Positions 56,415 to 64,000 of a DNA stretch of 64,000 nucleotides are shown one piece after another. How positions within the stretch are numbered: the first letter of the stretch is position 1; every line of letters starts with the position of its first letter. The notes beneath the pieces were generated by a model. The model ran no database searches. It saw only the letters and a program-made list of their open reading frames with translations, and had not been told where the DNA came from. The position numbers were made by a program, and so were the translations under genes. This DNA is from Deltaproteobacteria bacterium. Lineage in GTDB: Bacteria > Myxococcota > Myxococcia > SLRQ01. The stretch lies in NCBI GenBank assembly GCA_029210625.1, contig JARGFU010000013.1:1-64000 (forward strand), in the 5' to 3' direction.

Positions 56415-56506
56415 GGCCGGGCAGCCTACCCAACCATCCCCCGCCTACGCTACTCGTGGGCTCGAAAACGAGGTAGACGATCCTATCCCTGGAGGGGGTC
56501 GATCCC

Positions 56507-57505
56507 GTGTCCCAAGCCGATCTCAAGCCGCTCGTCGAGCTCGCCCACGCGTTTCGCAGGGAGCAGTCCCTGGAGGAGATGCTCCAGGCCACCGTCGACA
56601 CGGTGGCCCGGGTCCTCGAGACGCCGCGGGCCTCCATCCGCCTGCTCGACGCCGACGGCCGCCGGCTGCTCGCGATGTGCAGGGCCGGTGAGCCCCTCCA
56701 CTCGAACCCCAGCACGGCCTTCCAGATCGGTGAGGGGATGATGGGCTGGATCGCCCAGCACCAGCAGCCGATCCTCGTGGACGACGCCGAGGCCGACGAG
56801 CGCTTCGTCTCGCGGCCGGGCAAGCAGAGCCACGCCGGTGCCTTCGTGGGGGTGCCCCTCATCTCCGAGGGCAACTGCATGGGCGTCATCAGCGCCGTCG
56901 AGCCCGAGGTGGGAAGCCTCGGTGAGTCCGACCTCGAGATCCTCGAGCTGATCGCCGGCATCTGCGAGCCTCACATCCACATCGCTCGCCTCAAGCGCCT
57001 GACCCAGGTGGACGCCCTCACCGGCGCCTTGAACCGCCGGGGCCTCGATCTGGCCATGCCCCAGACCTACTCGCCGAGCGTCGATGAGCGCGAGGGCAAG
57101 GTGGTCTCGGTGATGATGGCGGACATCGATCACTTCAAGCGGGTGAACGACACCTACGGCCACGCCGTCGGCGATCTGGTCCTCCACAAGGTCACCCTGG
57201 TCCTGGGCGAGACCCTGCGCTTCAACGACTCGGTGATCCGCTACGGCGGCGAGGAGTTCCTCCTGGTCCTGCCCGGGATGCGCCTCGGGGAGGCCGCCAT
57301 GGTGGCCGAGCGAGCCCGCGCGGCGGTCGAGGAGACCGTGTTCGAGGTCGAGGGGAGGCCCGAGCCCATCCAGGTGACGATCTCCATCGGAGCGGCCCAG
57401 CGCCGGGAGGGCGAGCAGCGCGACTCGCTGATCGAGCGGGCCGACGCCGCCCTCTACGAGGCCAAGGAGGCGGGCCGCAACCGGGTGGTCACCTCCGACG
57501 AGTAG
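56507..57505 (+). CDS. GAF-GGDEF diguanylate cyclase
   Basis: This gene encodes 332 residues with no membrane segment. Residues 10-160 are a GAF sensor (LDADGRRLLAMCRAG, GAFVGVPLISEGNCMGVISA). Residues 165-330 are a GGDEF domain with DALTGALNRRGLDLA, VMMADIDHFKRVNDTYGHAVGD, active site GGEEF (247-251) and the inhibitory RxxD site (RFND, 238-241) exactly five residues before it. It should make c-di-GMP from two GTP and be feedback-inhibited. The start is GTG 56507, with GGAGG about 13 bases before it. A PilZ-receiver gene 4 kb away is a possible reader of the signal. Confidence 0.93.
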   Translation: MSQADLKPLVELAHAFRREQSLEEMLQATVDTVARVLETPRASIRLLDADGRRLLAMCRAGEPLHSNPSTAFQIGEGMMGWIAQHQQPILVDDAEADERFVSRPGKQSHAGAFVGVPLISEGNCMGVISAVEPEVGSLGESDLEILELIAGICEPHIHIARLKRLTQVDALTGALNRRGLDLAMPQTYSPSVDEREGKVVSVMMADIDHFKRVNDTYGHAVGDLVLHKVTLVLGETLRFNDSVIRYGGEEFLLVLPGMRLGEAAMVAERARAAVEETVFEVEGRPEPIQVTISIGAAQRREGEQRDSLIERADAALYEAKEAGRNRVVTSDE

Positions 57506-57539
57506 CGCCCCGGCTCCGAGGAGTTAGAATCGTCGGGCC

Positions 57540-58571
57540 TTGAGTAACTTCTTCGAGGACGACTGGAAGCCTCTGCGCGGCGCAGGGGCACCGAAGGTGG
57601 CGACCGGGTCGGATGACGAGCGCACGCGCTTGCTGGCGTGCCTCGACGGGGAGACCCCGGTTCGGATGTTGCCGGCCATCAGCGGGCTGGCCCGGGAGCG
57701 GGTGCTCATCCTCCTGGGCGAGCTCCTCAAGGAGGGCAGGCTGGTGGAGGCGCCCACCACTGCGCCCCGGAGCGAGGAGGAGCCGGAGGACGACGAGGGG
57801 ACCTTCGACGAGGAAGACCTGGAGGAGGCCGAGGAGGACGAGGAGGACGAGGCCCCGCGGACCAACCTGCGGCTGCTCTACGAGGCCGAGCTGCGGGAGC
57901 TCGACGTCGACGGCCGGGTGGCGGTGGCCCGGATCGCGGAGGGTGAGCTGCTCCTGGCGTGCACCCTCGATCCGCACCCCCGGGTCGTCGCGGCGATCCT
58001 CGAGAACGAGCGGGTCGGGTTGCCCCACGCCCGCTCCCTGGCCCGCCACCACCGCACCGCCACCGGCCTGGGGATCCTGTGCCGGGTGGTCGGCTTCGCC
58101 CGGGACGCGGAGGTCCAGCGGCGCCTGCTGCGCAACCCCCAGCTCACCGAGGGGCTCTTCGGCCGCCTGATGAGGGGCAAGCAGCTCCTCGAGTGCCACA
58201 AGCTGGTGACCAGCCGGGACATCACCGACCGCGCGCGCTCGGCGGCCAAGCGCCTCCTGCGGGCCCGCTTCCCGAGGGCCGACTCCGACGAGAAGCTCGC
58301 GCTCATCATCAAGACCGACGCCCGCTGTCTGGCGCACCTCCAGGGCCTCTCCCTGGACGGCCGCACCCTCGCCAAGCTCTGTGGGCGCACCACCAGCTCG
58401 GCGCTCTACATCCAGAACTTCGCCCGCTGGTCCTCGACCCCGCCTCCCTTGCTGATCCACCTCTCCCGGCAGAAGGTGGTCGAGCGCCAGCGGCGGCTCT
58501 TCACCCTCCTGGCCCAGCACCCCAACGCCCCGAGTCAGCTCAAGAAGAAGGGGTTTGGAGAGATCCCATGA
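57540..58571 (+). CDS. Hypothetical protein with acidic linker and helical-repeat C-terminus
   Basis: This gene encodes 343 residues. It starts at TTG 57540 with only a distant GAGGAG. Residues 78-108 form a very acidic linker (EEEPEDDEG, then EEAEEDEEDE). Residues 110-340 are helix-rich with repeated Leu/Arg patterns (HPRVVAAILENERVGLPHA, RDAEVQRRLLRNPQLTEGL) like HEAT or Leu-rich-variant repeats, which usually mediate protein contacts. A Cys/His motif is absent. I do not recognise a family. It is translationally coupled (ATGA) to the small gene downstream. Confidence 0.72.
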   Translation: MSNFFEDDWKPLRGAGAPKVATGSDDERTRLLACLDGETPVRMLPAISGLARERVLILLGELLKEGRLVEAPTTAPRSEEEPEDDEGTFDEEDLEEAEEDEEDEAPRTNLRLLYEAELRELDVDGRVAVARIAEGELLLACTLDPHPRVVAAILENERVGLPHARSLARHHRTATGLGILCRVVGFARDAEVQRRLLRNPQLTEGLFGRLMRGKQLLECHKLVTSRDITDRARSAAKRLLRARFPRADSDEKLALIIKTDARCLAHLQGLSLDGRTLAKLCGRTTSSALYIQNFARWSSTPPPLLIHLSRQKVVERQRRLFTLLAQHPNAPSQLKKKGFGEIP

Positions 58572-58777
58572 GCGACCGACCCGACCTGCTGGCCAAGGCC
58601 CTGCGCTGGATCTCCGATCAGCGCCTCCAGGGAGACACCCGCCCGGCCTACCAGCTCATCGACGAGGCGAGCCGGCACTTCGACCTGACGCCCTTCGAGG
58701 AGCAGGGCCTGCTCTCGATGCTAGCCGGGGGGAGCTCTGCTCCCCCCGGACCCCCCAGCTCGAGCGGGGACGACTAG
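58568..58777 (+). CDS. Small hypothetical protein ending in a palindrome-encoded tail
   Basis: This gene encodes 69 residues, starting at ATG 58568 and overlapping the upstream stop (ATGA). The first 52 residues look helical (LLAKALRWISDQRLQGD, RPAYQLIDEASRHFDLTPFEEQGLLSML). The last 17 (AGGSSAPPGPPSSSGDD) are encoded by an 11-bp perfect inverted repeat and its flank. No known family. Coupling with the helical-repeat protein suggests a partner. The frame extends much further upstream only in the shadow of the previous gene. Confidence 0.7.
   Translation: MSDRPDLLAKALRWISDQRLQGDTRPAYQLIDEASRHFDLTPFEEQGLLSMLAGGSSAPPGPPSSSGDD
58725..58749. repeat. Perfect 11-bp palindrome inside a coding region
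   Basis: The arms CCGGGGGGAGC (58725-58735) and GCTCCCCCCGG (58739-58749) enclose the 3-base loop TCT, inside the 3' end of a small gene, followed by C-rich sequence and a second weaker stem near 58800. It looks like a mobile or repeated palindromic (REP-like) element, or a terminator that reads through a coding tail. No second copy was seen elsewhere in this window. Confidence 0.5.
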
Positions 58778-58830
58778 GACCGCTGCCCTCCGCCGGCTGG
58801 GCGCCGCCTGCGGGCGCTTCTGCCCCTTCC

Positions 58831-60339
58831 CTAGGGCTGGCTGCGGATGATCTCCAGCTCCCAGGACTCGAGGGAGCCGGTGTCGCGGGCGGCGCCGTCG
58901 GAGGCGGTGAGGGTCCAGGGGCCGTCCACCGCCATGCCGGCGAAGTCGCCGACCGTGTAGGTCTGCAGCAGATCGTCGGCGCCGCCGCCGGTGCGGTCGT
59001 GGAGCACGACCTCCTTGCCGCCGTGGGAGAGGGTCACCTTCAGGTCGCCCTGGTAGGGGTGCGTGATCATGACCAGCGCCGAGACGCTCTGCACCGTACC
59101 GGTGTCGCTCACGGTGATGGTGTCGCTCACGCCGGTGGCGTCGTTGTCGGGGATGGCCACGGCCGGATCCGAGGAGAAGGAGAGGGTGTCGGTCACCGGC
59201 GGGGTCGAGCACTGGGTGGTGCTCGCGCAGGCGGCGTCGTCGCAGTCGGTCTGGCCGTTGCCGTCGTTGTCCTCGCCGTCGCCGCAGATCTCCACCGGCG
59301 GGGCGATGTCGGGCAGGCCGCTGACGTAGGCGGTGGCGTAGCCCTCGATGTACTCCATCGAGATCCAGCCGTAGCCGGCGCCGAACTCGTTCTCGATGCC
59401 GAAGGAGTTGGTGCCCCAGCTGTTCTTGAAGAGGAAGAAGCCCTTGTCGAGCTCGGGGTTGCCATCGGCGTCGGTGACCAGCTCACCTGCGCCGTCGCGC
59501 TTCGGCACCGTGAGGTCGTCGTCCCAGCCCAGCAGCAGGATGCCATGGCCGGCGGGCTTCTCCCGGGAGACCTCGATGTCCTTCGCGTTGGGGGTGGTGA
59601 CGTAGCCGGCCTTCCAGTAGTCGCGGTTCGAGGGCAGGGAGCCCGCGCCGTGGTTCCAGGCCTGGTAGAAGAACTCGACGCCGACGACGACGGCCTCGTT
59701 CTTGCCCGTCATGTGGGCCTTGATGCTGTTGGTGTTCAGCCAGCGGCCACGGGGCAGGTTGTAGAGCTGCTCGGCGGTGGCGGAGGCCGGCGGCTCGCCG
59801 TTGGTGTAGCACTTGGTCGGCATCGAGTCGCCGGTGCACTCCGGGTCGTTCGAGCTGCCCCACTGGCTGCTCTCGTAGGGCCAGAAGCCCTCGGCGGGGA
59901 TGCCGAAGCGGTTGATGGCCTCGAGGTTGGAGCGGGCGTTGCTGCCGGCGGTGTTCGGGAAGGAGCCCACCTGGGTCTTCACCGACCACTGGAGGTACTG
60001 CTCGGAGAAGTCGGTCTCCTCGGCGGGCTGCCCGGCGGCGATGTAGAGGTGCTCCATCAGGGCGGTGGTGGCGAAGATGGTGCAGGTGCCGCGGCGGCCC
60101 TGGCTCTTCACCGCCGACTGCTTGTCGGCCAGGTCGAACTTCTTCGGGTAGACCGCGTCCGCCTTGTTGTCGTCGGGCAGGCTCGCGTTGGGCGGGGCGC
60201 CGTCGAAGATCGCGGCGAGATCCGAGAGCTCGGACTCGGACTCCTCGGGCGGGACGAAGCCCTCCGGGTCGTTCGGGCCGCAGGCGGCGAGGGTCAGGGC
60301 GAAGAAGAGGGCGAGGGAGCCAGTCGTGAAGGCACGCAT
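58831..60339 (-). CDS. Papain-family (C1) protease lipoprotein with C-terminal P domain
   Basis: This gene encodes 502 residues. The lipobox is TLAAC (Cys20). Residues 65-335 form a papain-like domain: oxyanion Gln80 and catalytic Cys86 in KSQGRRGTCTIFATT, catalytic His in GHGILLLGWDDD, and Asn in FKNSWGTNSF. The usual QGxCGSCWAF is altered to SQGRRGTCTIF, so activity needs proof. Next comes a calcium/disulfide stretch (CGDGEDNDGNGQTDCDDAAC), common in myxobacterial surface proteins. Residues 390-500 are a proprotein-convertase P domain (LVMITHPYQGDLKVTLSH, GPWTLTASDGAARDTG). It is likely a secreted or surface protease. Confidence 0.9.
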   Translation of the reverse strand: MRAFTTGSLALFFALTLAACGPNDPEGFVPPEESESELSDLAAIFDGAPPNASLPDDNKADAVYPKKFDLADKQSAVKSQGRRGTCTIFATTALMEHLYIAAGQPAEETDFSEQYLQWSVKTQVGSFPNTAGSNARSNLEAINRFGIPAEGFWPYESSQWGSSNDPECTGDSMPTKCYTNGEPPASATAEQLYNLPRGRWLNTNSIKAHMTGKNEAVVVGVEFFYQAWNHGAGSLPSNRDYWKAGYVTTPNAKDIEVSREKPAGHGILLLGWDDDLTVPKRDGAGELVTDADGNPELDKGFFLFKNSWGTNSFGIENEFGAGYGWISMEYIEGYATAYVSGLPDIAPPVEICGDGEDNDGNGQTDCDDAACASTTQCSTPPVTDTLSFSSDPAVAIPDNDATGVSDTITVSDTGTVQSVSALVMITHPYQGDLKVTLSHGGKEVVLHDRTGGGADDLLQTYTVGDFAGMAVDGPWTLTASDGAARDTGSLESWELEIIRSQP

Positions 60340-60432
60340 GGGGCCTCCCTATCACACCGAAACCAGGGCGCGAAGCAGCTGGATCGGCGTCTCCTTGCGG
60401 CCCACGGCGGTGTGGGCGTAGCGTGACGGGTG

Positions 60433-61563
60433 ATGAGCAAGAAGGAAGGATCGGGCTCGGGGGAGGGCGGCGAGCAGGCCGCCGCGAAGACGACGACGGC
60501 CGGCAAGAAGGCGTCCACCTCGAGGAAGACCAGCCGGAAGGCGTCGAAGAAGGCGACGGAGCCGGCCGCCGGGGAGGCCGAGGGCTCGGAGACGGTCGTG
60601 GACGAGGCCGCCGTCGAGGCGACCCAAGAAGCCGCGCCGATCGAGCCCCCCGTGATGGAGCCGGAGCCCGCGTCCCGGCCAGCACCGGAGCCAGAACCGG
60701 AGCCCGAGCCCGAGCCGGAGGAGGCCCGGGAGCCGGCGCCCGCTCCCGCGCCCCTGCCGCCCCTGGCGGGGCCCGCCGACACCGGTGAGATCATCGAGAT
60801 CGAAGGTGTCCGGGGCATCCTGGCCGCGATGGGCGGCTGGCTCTGGGATCCCCGGCGCCGCCCCTGGACCATCGCCGTGGGCGCCGCCCTCGCCCTGATC
60901 ATCGGCCTGCAGTTCGGCGGCGAGGAGGCCGAGCCGGCCGGTGAGCCGGCCGCCGCCGAGGCCGCCGTGCCGGTGGGTGAGCAGAGCCTGGCCGAGGAGG
61001 CCCGGCTGCAGGTGGCCGCGGGCGACCCCCTCGGCGCGGCCCGCCGGCTCGAGCCCGAGGTCACCCGCACCGACCGCAAGGGCGGAGACGCCCACCTCCA
61101 CGCCGCCCTGGCCCACGCCTACGCGCAGGCGGGCTGGGGCGCCGACGCCGTGCCGCACTTCGAGTGGACCGCCCGCAAGGATCCCACGACGCTGCGGGAC
61201 GAGGATCTGCGGGATCTGGTGCGCCTCCTGGGGCTCCCCGGGGCCACCCCCGAGGGCGTCCAGGCCACCCTGATCAGCGCAGGCCGGCGCAGCGTGCCCT
61301 TCCTCGAGGCGGCCTGGGAGGACCGGGACGCCCCGGTGCTCGTGCGCCGCCGCGCCGGCGAGGTGCTGCAGCGCCTGGGCGAGGACATCTCCCTGGTCGA
61401 GACCTACCGGCGGCTGCTGGAGCGGGGGGCCTGCCCCGCCCGCAAGGAAGCGGTGGCGCGCCTGGCCGCCGCGACCGACGACAAGGCGGTGGACCTGCTG
61501 GAGCAGGTCGCCGAGAGCGGCCGCTGCGGCGCCGCCGAGGCCCGCCGGGCGCTGGGCGAGTAG
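60433..61563 (+). CDS. Pro/Glu-rich single-span membrane protein with helical-repeat C-terminus
   Basis: This gene encodes about 376 residues. Residues 1-60 are Lys/Ala/Ser-rich, and residues 75-115 are a Pro/Glu repeat tract (PEPEPEPEPEPE). One membrane segment (TIAVGAALALIIGLQF, about 155-172) follows. The C-terminal 190 residues are helix-rich, TPR- or HEAT-like (HAALAHAYAQAGWGADAVPHF, VLQRLGEDISLVETYRRLLE, DLLEQVAESGRCGAAEARRA). No signal peptide, so the Pro/Glu tract is cytoplasmic and the helical repeats probably face the periplasm. GTG at 60430 precedes the ATG. No family recognised. Its stop lies in a palindrome shared with the convergent gene. Confidence 0.72.
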   Translation: MSKKEGSGSGEGGEQAAAKTTTAGKKASTSRKTSRKASKKATEPAAGEAEGSETVVDEAAVEATQEAAPIEPPVMEPEPASRPAPEPEPEPEPEPEEAREPAPAPAPLPPLAGPADTGEIIEIEGVRGILAAMGGWLWDPRRRPWTIAVGAALALIIGLQFGGEEAEPAGEPAAAEAAVPVGEQSLAEEARLQVAAGDPLGAARRLEPEVTRTDRKGGDAHLHAALAHAYAQAGWGADAVPHFEWTARKDPTTLRDEDLRDLVRLLGLPGATPEGVQATLISAGRRSVPFLEAAWEDRDAPVLVRRRAGEVLQRLGEDISLVETYRRLLERGACPARKEAVARLAAATDDKAVDLLEQVAESGRCGAAEARRALGE

Positions 61564-61589
61564 GCCCGGCCCCCGGGCGGCGCCTACTC
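61558..61589. terminator. Nested palindrome containing both stop codons of a convergent pair
   Basis: The outer arms GAGTAGGC (61558-61565) and GCCTACTC (61582-61589) enclose an inner stem GCCCGG/CCGGGC (61564-61578). The TAG stops of both convergent genes are inside the outer arms. It could serve as a bidirectional terminator, although no T-run is present. Confidence 0.45.
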
Positions 61590-62804
61590 CTCGGGGATCT
61601 TCGGCGGCCGGACGGGACCGAGCCGGTGCTCGCGCAGCACCTGATCGCCGGGGCCGGTCCAGGTGTCGCCGTCCCGCAGGGGCTCGGGCTCCGAGAAGCG
61701 CTCCCGGGCCGGGGCGTAGCGGGCGATGATCTCCTGCACCCGGTCCAGCGGGAGCTCCGGGGCGAGGTGACCGTCGATGCCCTCCATCGTCTCCGCCATG
61801 CAGAGCGCGTTGAGGATCGCCTCCTCGGTGGCCTCGATGGTGGCGGCGTAGAGCGGATCCATCCGGGGATCGAGGAGCGCCCGCACCCGGTACTCCATCT
61901 TCCTGGTCTGGCGGGGGACGGTGTTGGCCGTGGAGAAGCCGATCACGATCTCCCCCGAGCCGTGCGCGGCGTAGGAGCCCACCCGCCCGATGCCGAGGGC
62001 CGCCCGCTTGCAGAGGCGGGCGATCTGATGCGGCAGGAGGGGGGCGTTGGTGGCGACCACCGTGATGATCGAGCCGTAGATCGTGCGGCGCTTCTCCTGC
62101 TTGACGTAGTCCGGCGCCAGGAGGGCGCCCACCGGGACGCCGTCCATCCGCAGGTCGACCATCCGGCCGAAGTTCGACATGACCAGCACGCCGACCTTGT
62201 AGCCGCCGTCCTCTCGGGGGAGGCGGCGCGAGCTGGTGCCGATCCCCCCCTTGAAGTCCGAGCAGACCATGCCGGTGCCGCCGCCGACGTTGCCCTCGGC
62301 GACCGGGCCGTCGGTCGCCGTCTGGATGGCCTCGTAGACGTTCGCCGAGCGGACGTGGCGGCCGGCGATGTCGTTGAGGAAGGAGTCGTCGCACTCGCCC
62401 ACCACCGGGATGAGCACGTCGTGCTCCTTCCCGATGCCCGGGTAGTGCTCGACCATGTACTTCACGGTGCCCTCGCTGACCGCGCCCACCGAGAGGGTGT
62501 TGGTCAGGAGGATCGGGGTCTCGATGAGGCCCCACTCCATCACCTGGGTGAGCCCCGAGATCTCCCCGGCGCCGTTGAGGACGAAGCCCCCGCCGACGAC
62601 CCGCTCGTAGAAGATGTTCCCGGCGTTCGGCAGGATGGCGGTCACGCCCGTGCGCACCGGCCCCTTGCCCGCCTTGTGGGCCCCGTGGCCCCGGATGATG
62701 GTGGAGTGGCCGACGCGCACCCCGGCCACGTCGGTGATGGCGTTGCACTTGCCCGGCTGGTAGCGGCCCGGCGCGATCCCGATCTCACGTGCGCGCTTCC
62801 TCAT
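61584..62804 (-). CDS. P1-family (DmpA/BapA-like) N-terminal nucleophile peptidase
   Basis: This gene encodes about 406 residues. Family blocks include NAITDVAGVRVGHSTIIRG, VRTGVTAILPN, GGGFVLNGAGEISGL, EGNVGGGTGM, the processing and nucleophile region GGIGTSSR, and ATNAPLLPHQIARL. In characterised P1 peptidases the chain cuts itself within the GxSS-type motif to expose the nucleophile. Substrates are D-amino-acid or beta-peptides, so a role in peptide or peptidoglycan-fragment turnover is reasonable. It is cytoplasmic (no signal). ATG 62804 overlaps the ligase stop (ATGA), which links it to a D-Ala-D-Ala ligase-type enzyme. The open frame to 63431 is a shadow. Confidence 0.9.
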   Translation of the reverse strand: MRKRAREIGIAPGRYQPGKCNAITDVAGVRVGHSTIIRGHGAHKAGKGPVRTGVTAILPNAGNIFYERVVGGGFVLNGAGEISGLTQVMEWGLIETPILLTNTLSVGAVSEGTVKYMVEHYPGIGKEHDVLIPVVGECDDSFLNDIAGRHVRSANVYEAIQTATDGPVAEGNVGGGTGMVCSDFKGGIGTSSRRLPREDGGYKVGVLVMSNFGRMVDLRMDGVPVGALLAPDYVKQEKRRTIYGSIITVVATNAPLLPHQIARLCKRAALGIGRVGSYAAHGSGEIVIGFSTANTVPRQTRKMEYRVRALLDPRMDPLYAATIEATEEAILNALCMAETMEGIDGHLAPELPLDRVQEIIARYAPARERFSEPEPLRDGDTWTGPGDQVLREHRLGPVRPPKIPEE

Positions 62805-64000
62805 GCGCTGGTCTCCTGACCGGGGCTCGGCTCCTGGCCGGCGCTCCGCTCTCGCTCCAGGTTGCGGAAGCGGCGCATCGCCGGCGCGAGGATCTCGCCC
62901 ACGAGAGAGCGGTAGCTCATCCCGGCTCCCTCGGCGATGAGGCAGAGGTCCGACCAGCCGGGGGTCAGGCCGGGCAGGGGGTTGCACTCGATGAAGGAGA
63001 CCCTCCCCTCCGAGTCGAGGCGCAGGTCGATCCGGGCCACGTCCCGGCAGCCGAGGGCGACGAAGGCGTTCCGGGCGGCCTTCTCCAGCTCCTTCAAGAG
63101 CGGTGGATCGACCTTGGCGGGCACCTCGTAGCGGATCTTGTCCTTGATATCGAGCTTGTCGTCGAAGGTGTAGATGGGGTGCGGGTCGTCCTTCGAGAGG
63201 AAGACGATCTCCATCGGGGGCAGCACCTTGGGCCGGCGGTCGCCGAGCAGCCCCACGGTGAACTCGCGGCCGGTGAGGAACTCCTCGACCAGGGCCGGCT
63301 GCCGGTAGCGGCCGATCATCGCGGTCGCCGCCGCACGCAGCTCGGCCTCGCTGGTGGCCACGCTGCGCTCCGCCACGCCCTTCGAGCTGCCCTCGGCCAC
63401 CGGCTTGACCATGACCGGGTAGGTCACCCACTTGGGCAGGCGCTCCTTGCCGGTGTGGAGCACGACGAAGCGAGGCGTGTGGACCCCGGCCTGGTGCACC
63501 ACCCGCTTGGCCAGCCCCTTGTCCAGGGCCAGGGAGAGGGTGGCCGGATCGCTGCCGGTGTAGGGCACGTCGATCAGCTCCAGCAACGCGGGCACCTGTG
63601 ATTCGCGGCTGCGCCCACGGATGCCCTCGGCGATGTTGAAGACCACGTCGACCCCGCTGGCCGGGAGGATGGCCGCCAGCTCGGGCGTGGCCTCCAGCTC
63701 GACCACCTCGTGGCCGTAGCTCTCGATCGCCTCCCGCACCGCGGCGATGGTCGTCGGCGCGTCGTACTCGGCCTCCTCGTCGTTGAGGCCGCCCACCTCG
63801 GGCTTGATCCGCTTGAGGTTGTAGGTGAGGCCGACCAGCGCCTTCTTCCGGCGGGTCCGCTTCATCTGCTTGATCCCCCAGCGCTCGGCCGCGCTGCCGA
63901 TCACGGCGCCGAGCACCGACTCCATCGTCTCGAGGCCGGCGAGCGCCGCCGACTGGTAGATCCCCGCGCCGGGCTCCAGGGAGGGCAGGGCGTTGATCTC
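62801..64000 (-). CDS. Tandem ATP-grasp protein, D-alanine-D-alanine ligase-like (5' end outside the window)
   Basis: The frame is open from 62801 to the right edge. The visible C-terminal domain (from about MKRTRRKKALVGLTYN, at 63865) is a complete D-Ala-D-Ala ligase fold: N-terminal lobe, VFNIAEGIRGRSRESQVPAL, TYPVMVKPVAEGSSKGV, a basic EFLTGREFTVGLLG and the metal motif RIDLRLDSEGRVSFIECNPLPGLTPG in two parts. Before it the same frame reads EINALPSLEPGAGIYQSAAL, which is the C-terminal end of another ligase domain. So the protein carries at least two ATP-grasp domains in tandem. It joins two amino acids or peptides using ATP. It is coupled (ATGA) to the P1 peptidase gene downstream. Confidence 0.85.
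   Translation of the reverse strand, partial: EINALPSLEPGAGIYQSAALAGLETMESVLGAVIGSAAERWGIKQMKRTRRKKALVGLTYNLKRIKPEVGGLNDEEAEYDAPTTIAAVREAIESYGHEVVELEATPELAAILPASGVDVVFNIAEGIRGRSRESQVPALLELIDVPYTGSDPATLSLALDKGLAKRVVHQAGVHTPRFVVLHTGKERLPKWVTYPVMVKPVAEGSSKGVAERSVATSEAELRAAATAMIGRYRQPALVEEFLTGREFTVGLLGDRRPKVLPPMEIVFLSKDDPHPIYTFDDKLDIKDKIRYEVPAKVDPPLLKELEKAARNAFVALGCRDVARIDLRLDSEGRVSFIECNPLPGLTPGWSDLCLIAEGAGMSYRSLVGEILAPAMRRFRNLERERSAGQEPSPGQETSA

Noticed and set aside
53026-56961. A 1311-codon frame that could be a mutase-dehydrogenase fusion
   Set aside because: The first 750 codons are a shadow of the phosphohexomutase gene in another frame and are Arg/Gly/Pro-rich noise. The dehydrogenase starts at ATG 54702.

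Overview
The window is a GC-rich (about 70% by eye), gene-dense stretch of bacterial chromosome with about 55 protein genes. I saw no tRNA, rRNA, insertion sequence, phage gene or CRISPR array. Several features point to a myxobacteria-like deltaproteobacterium (phylum Myxococcota). These are an alternative complex III plus caa3-type oxidase operon, two sigma-54 enhancer-binding proteins (one with two FHA domains), a PilZ-receiver protein, many long lipoproteins (FG-GAP, FKBP, phospholipase-D, papain-like) and a mitochondrial-type aconitase. The species cannot be named from sequence alone.

Layout. 1-13.0 kb holds an exported protein cut by the window edge, a hypothetical/ankyrin pair, a YdcF/SanA-like protein, pabB with a CPBP protease gene, a lipoprotein thioredoxin-fold protein, proS-pyrF, a Cys-cassette lipoprotein, and a three-gene envelope operon that includes two paralogous proteins. 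13.2-26.1 kb is one leftward operon of twelve genes in the order actABCDEF-senC-ctaD-ctaE-ctaF-ctaC-ctaB. It encodes quinol:cytochrome c oxidoreductase (alternative complex III), a copper chaperone, an A2-type caa3 oxidase and the first enzyme of heme O/A synthesis. A consensus -24/-12 promoter and a Fur-like box precede actA, and a NorR/FhlA-like sigma-54 activator (26.3-27.9 kb) is divergent. Together these suggest a self-contained, sigma-54-controlled respiratory module.

27.9-31.3 kb is a leftward four-gene module (DUF4178, DUF350, DUF4178, membrane-embedded aminopropyltransferase): a polyamine/membrane cassette of unknown purpose. 31.3-33.8 kb holds an FG-GAP lipoprotein and a small membrane protein. 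33.9-35.5 kb holds a two-FHA sigma-54 activator with its own -24/-12 promoter and an upstream dyad, so it is probably autoregulated. 35.7-44.4 kb holds surface lipoproteins (phospholipase D-like, tandem FKBP, Cys-rich propeller-like), a sirtuin, a sulfotransferase and a DUF2058 protein.

44.5-49.3 kb holds aconitase, an amidohydrolase, a THUMP-type RNA methyltransferase and a YdeI-like protein. 49.4-58.8 kb holds a three-repeat lipoprotein, PilZ-receiver, AidB-like acyl-CoA dehydrogenase, phosphohexomutase, GAF-GGDEF diguanylate cyclase and a hypothetical pair. 58.8-64 kb holds a papain-like lipoprotein with a P domain, a Pro/Glu-rich membrane protein, a P1-family peptidase and a fused double ATP-grasp (D-Ala-D-Ala ligase-like) protein cut by the right edge.

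Many neighbours overlap by ATGA or GTGA, so translational coupling is common. Several convergent gene pairs are separated only by short palindromes that include or abut both stop codons.
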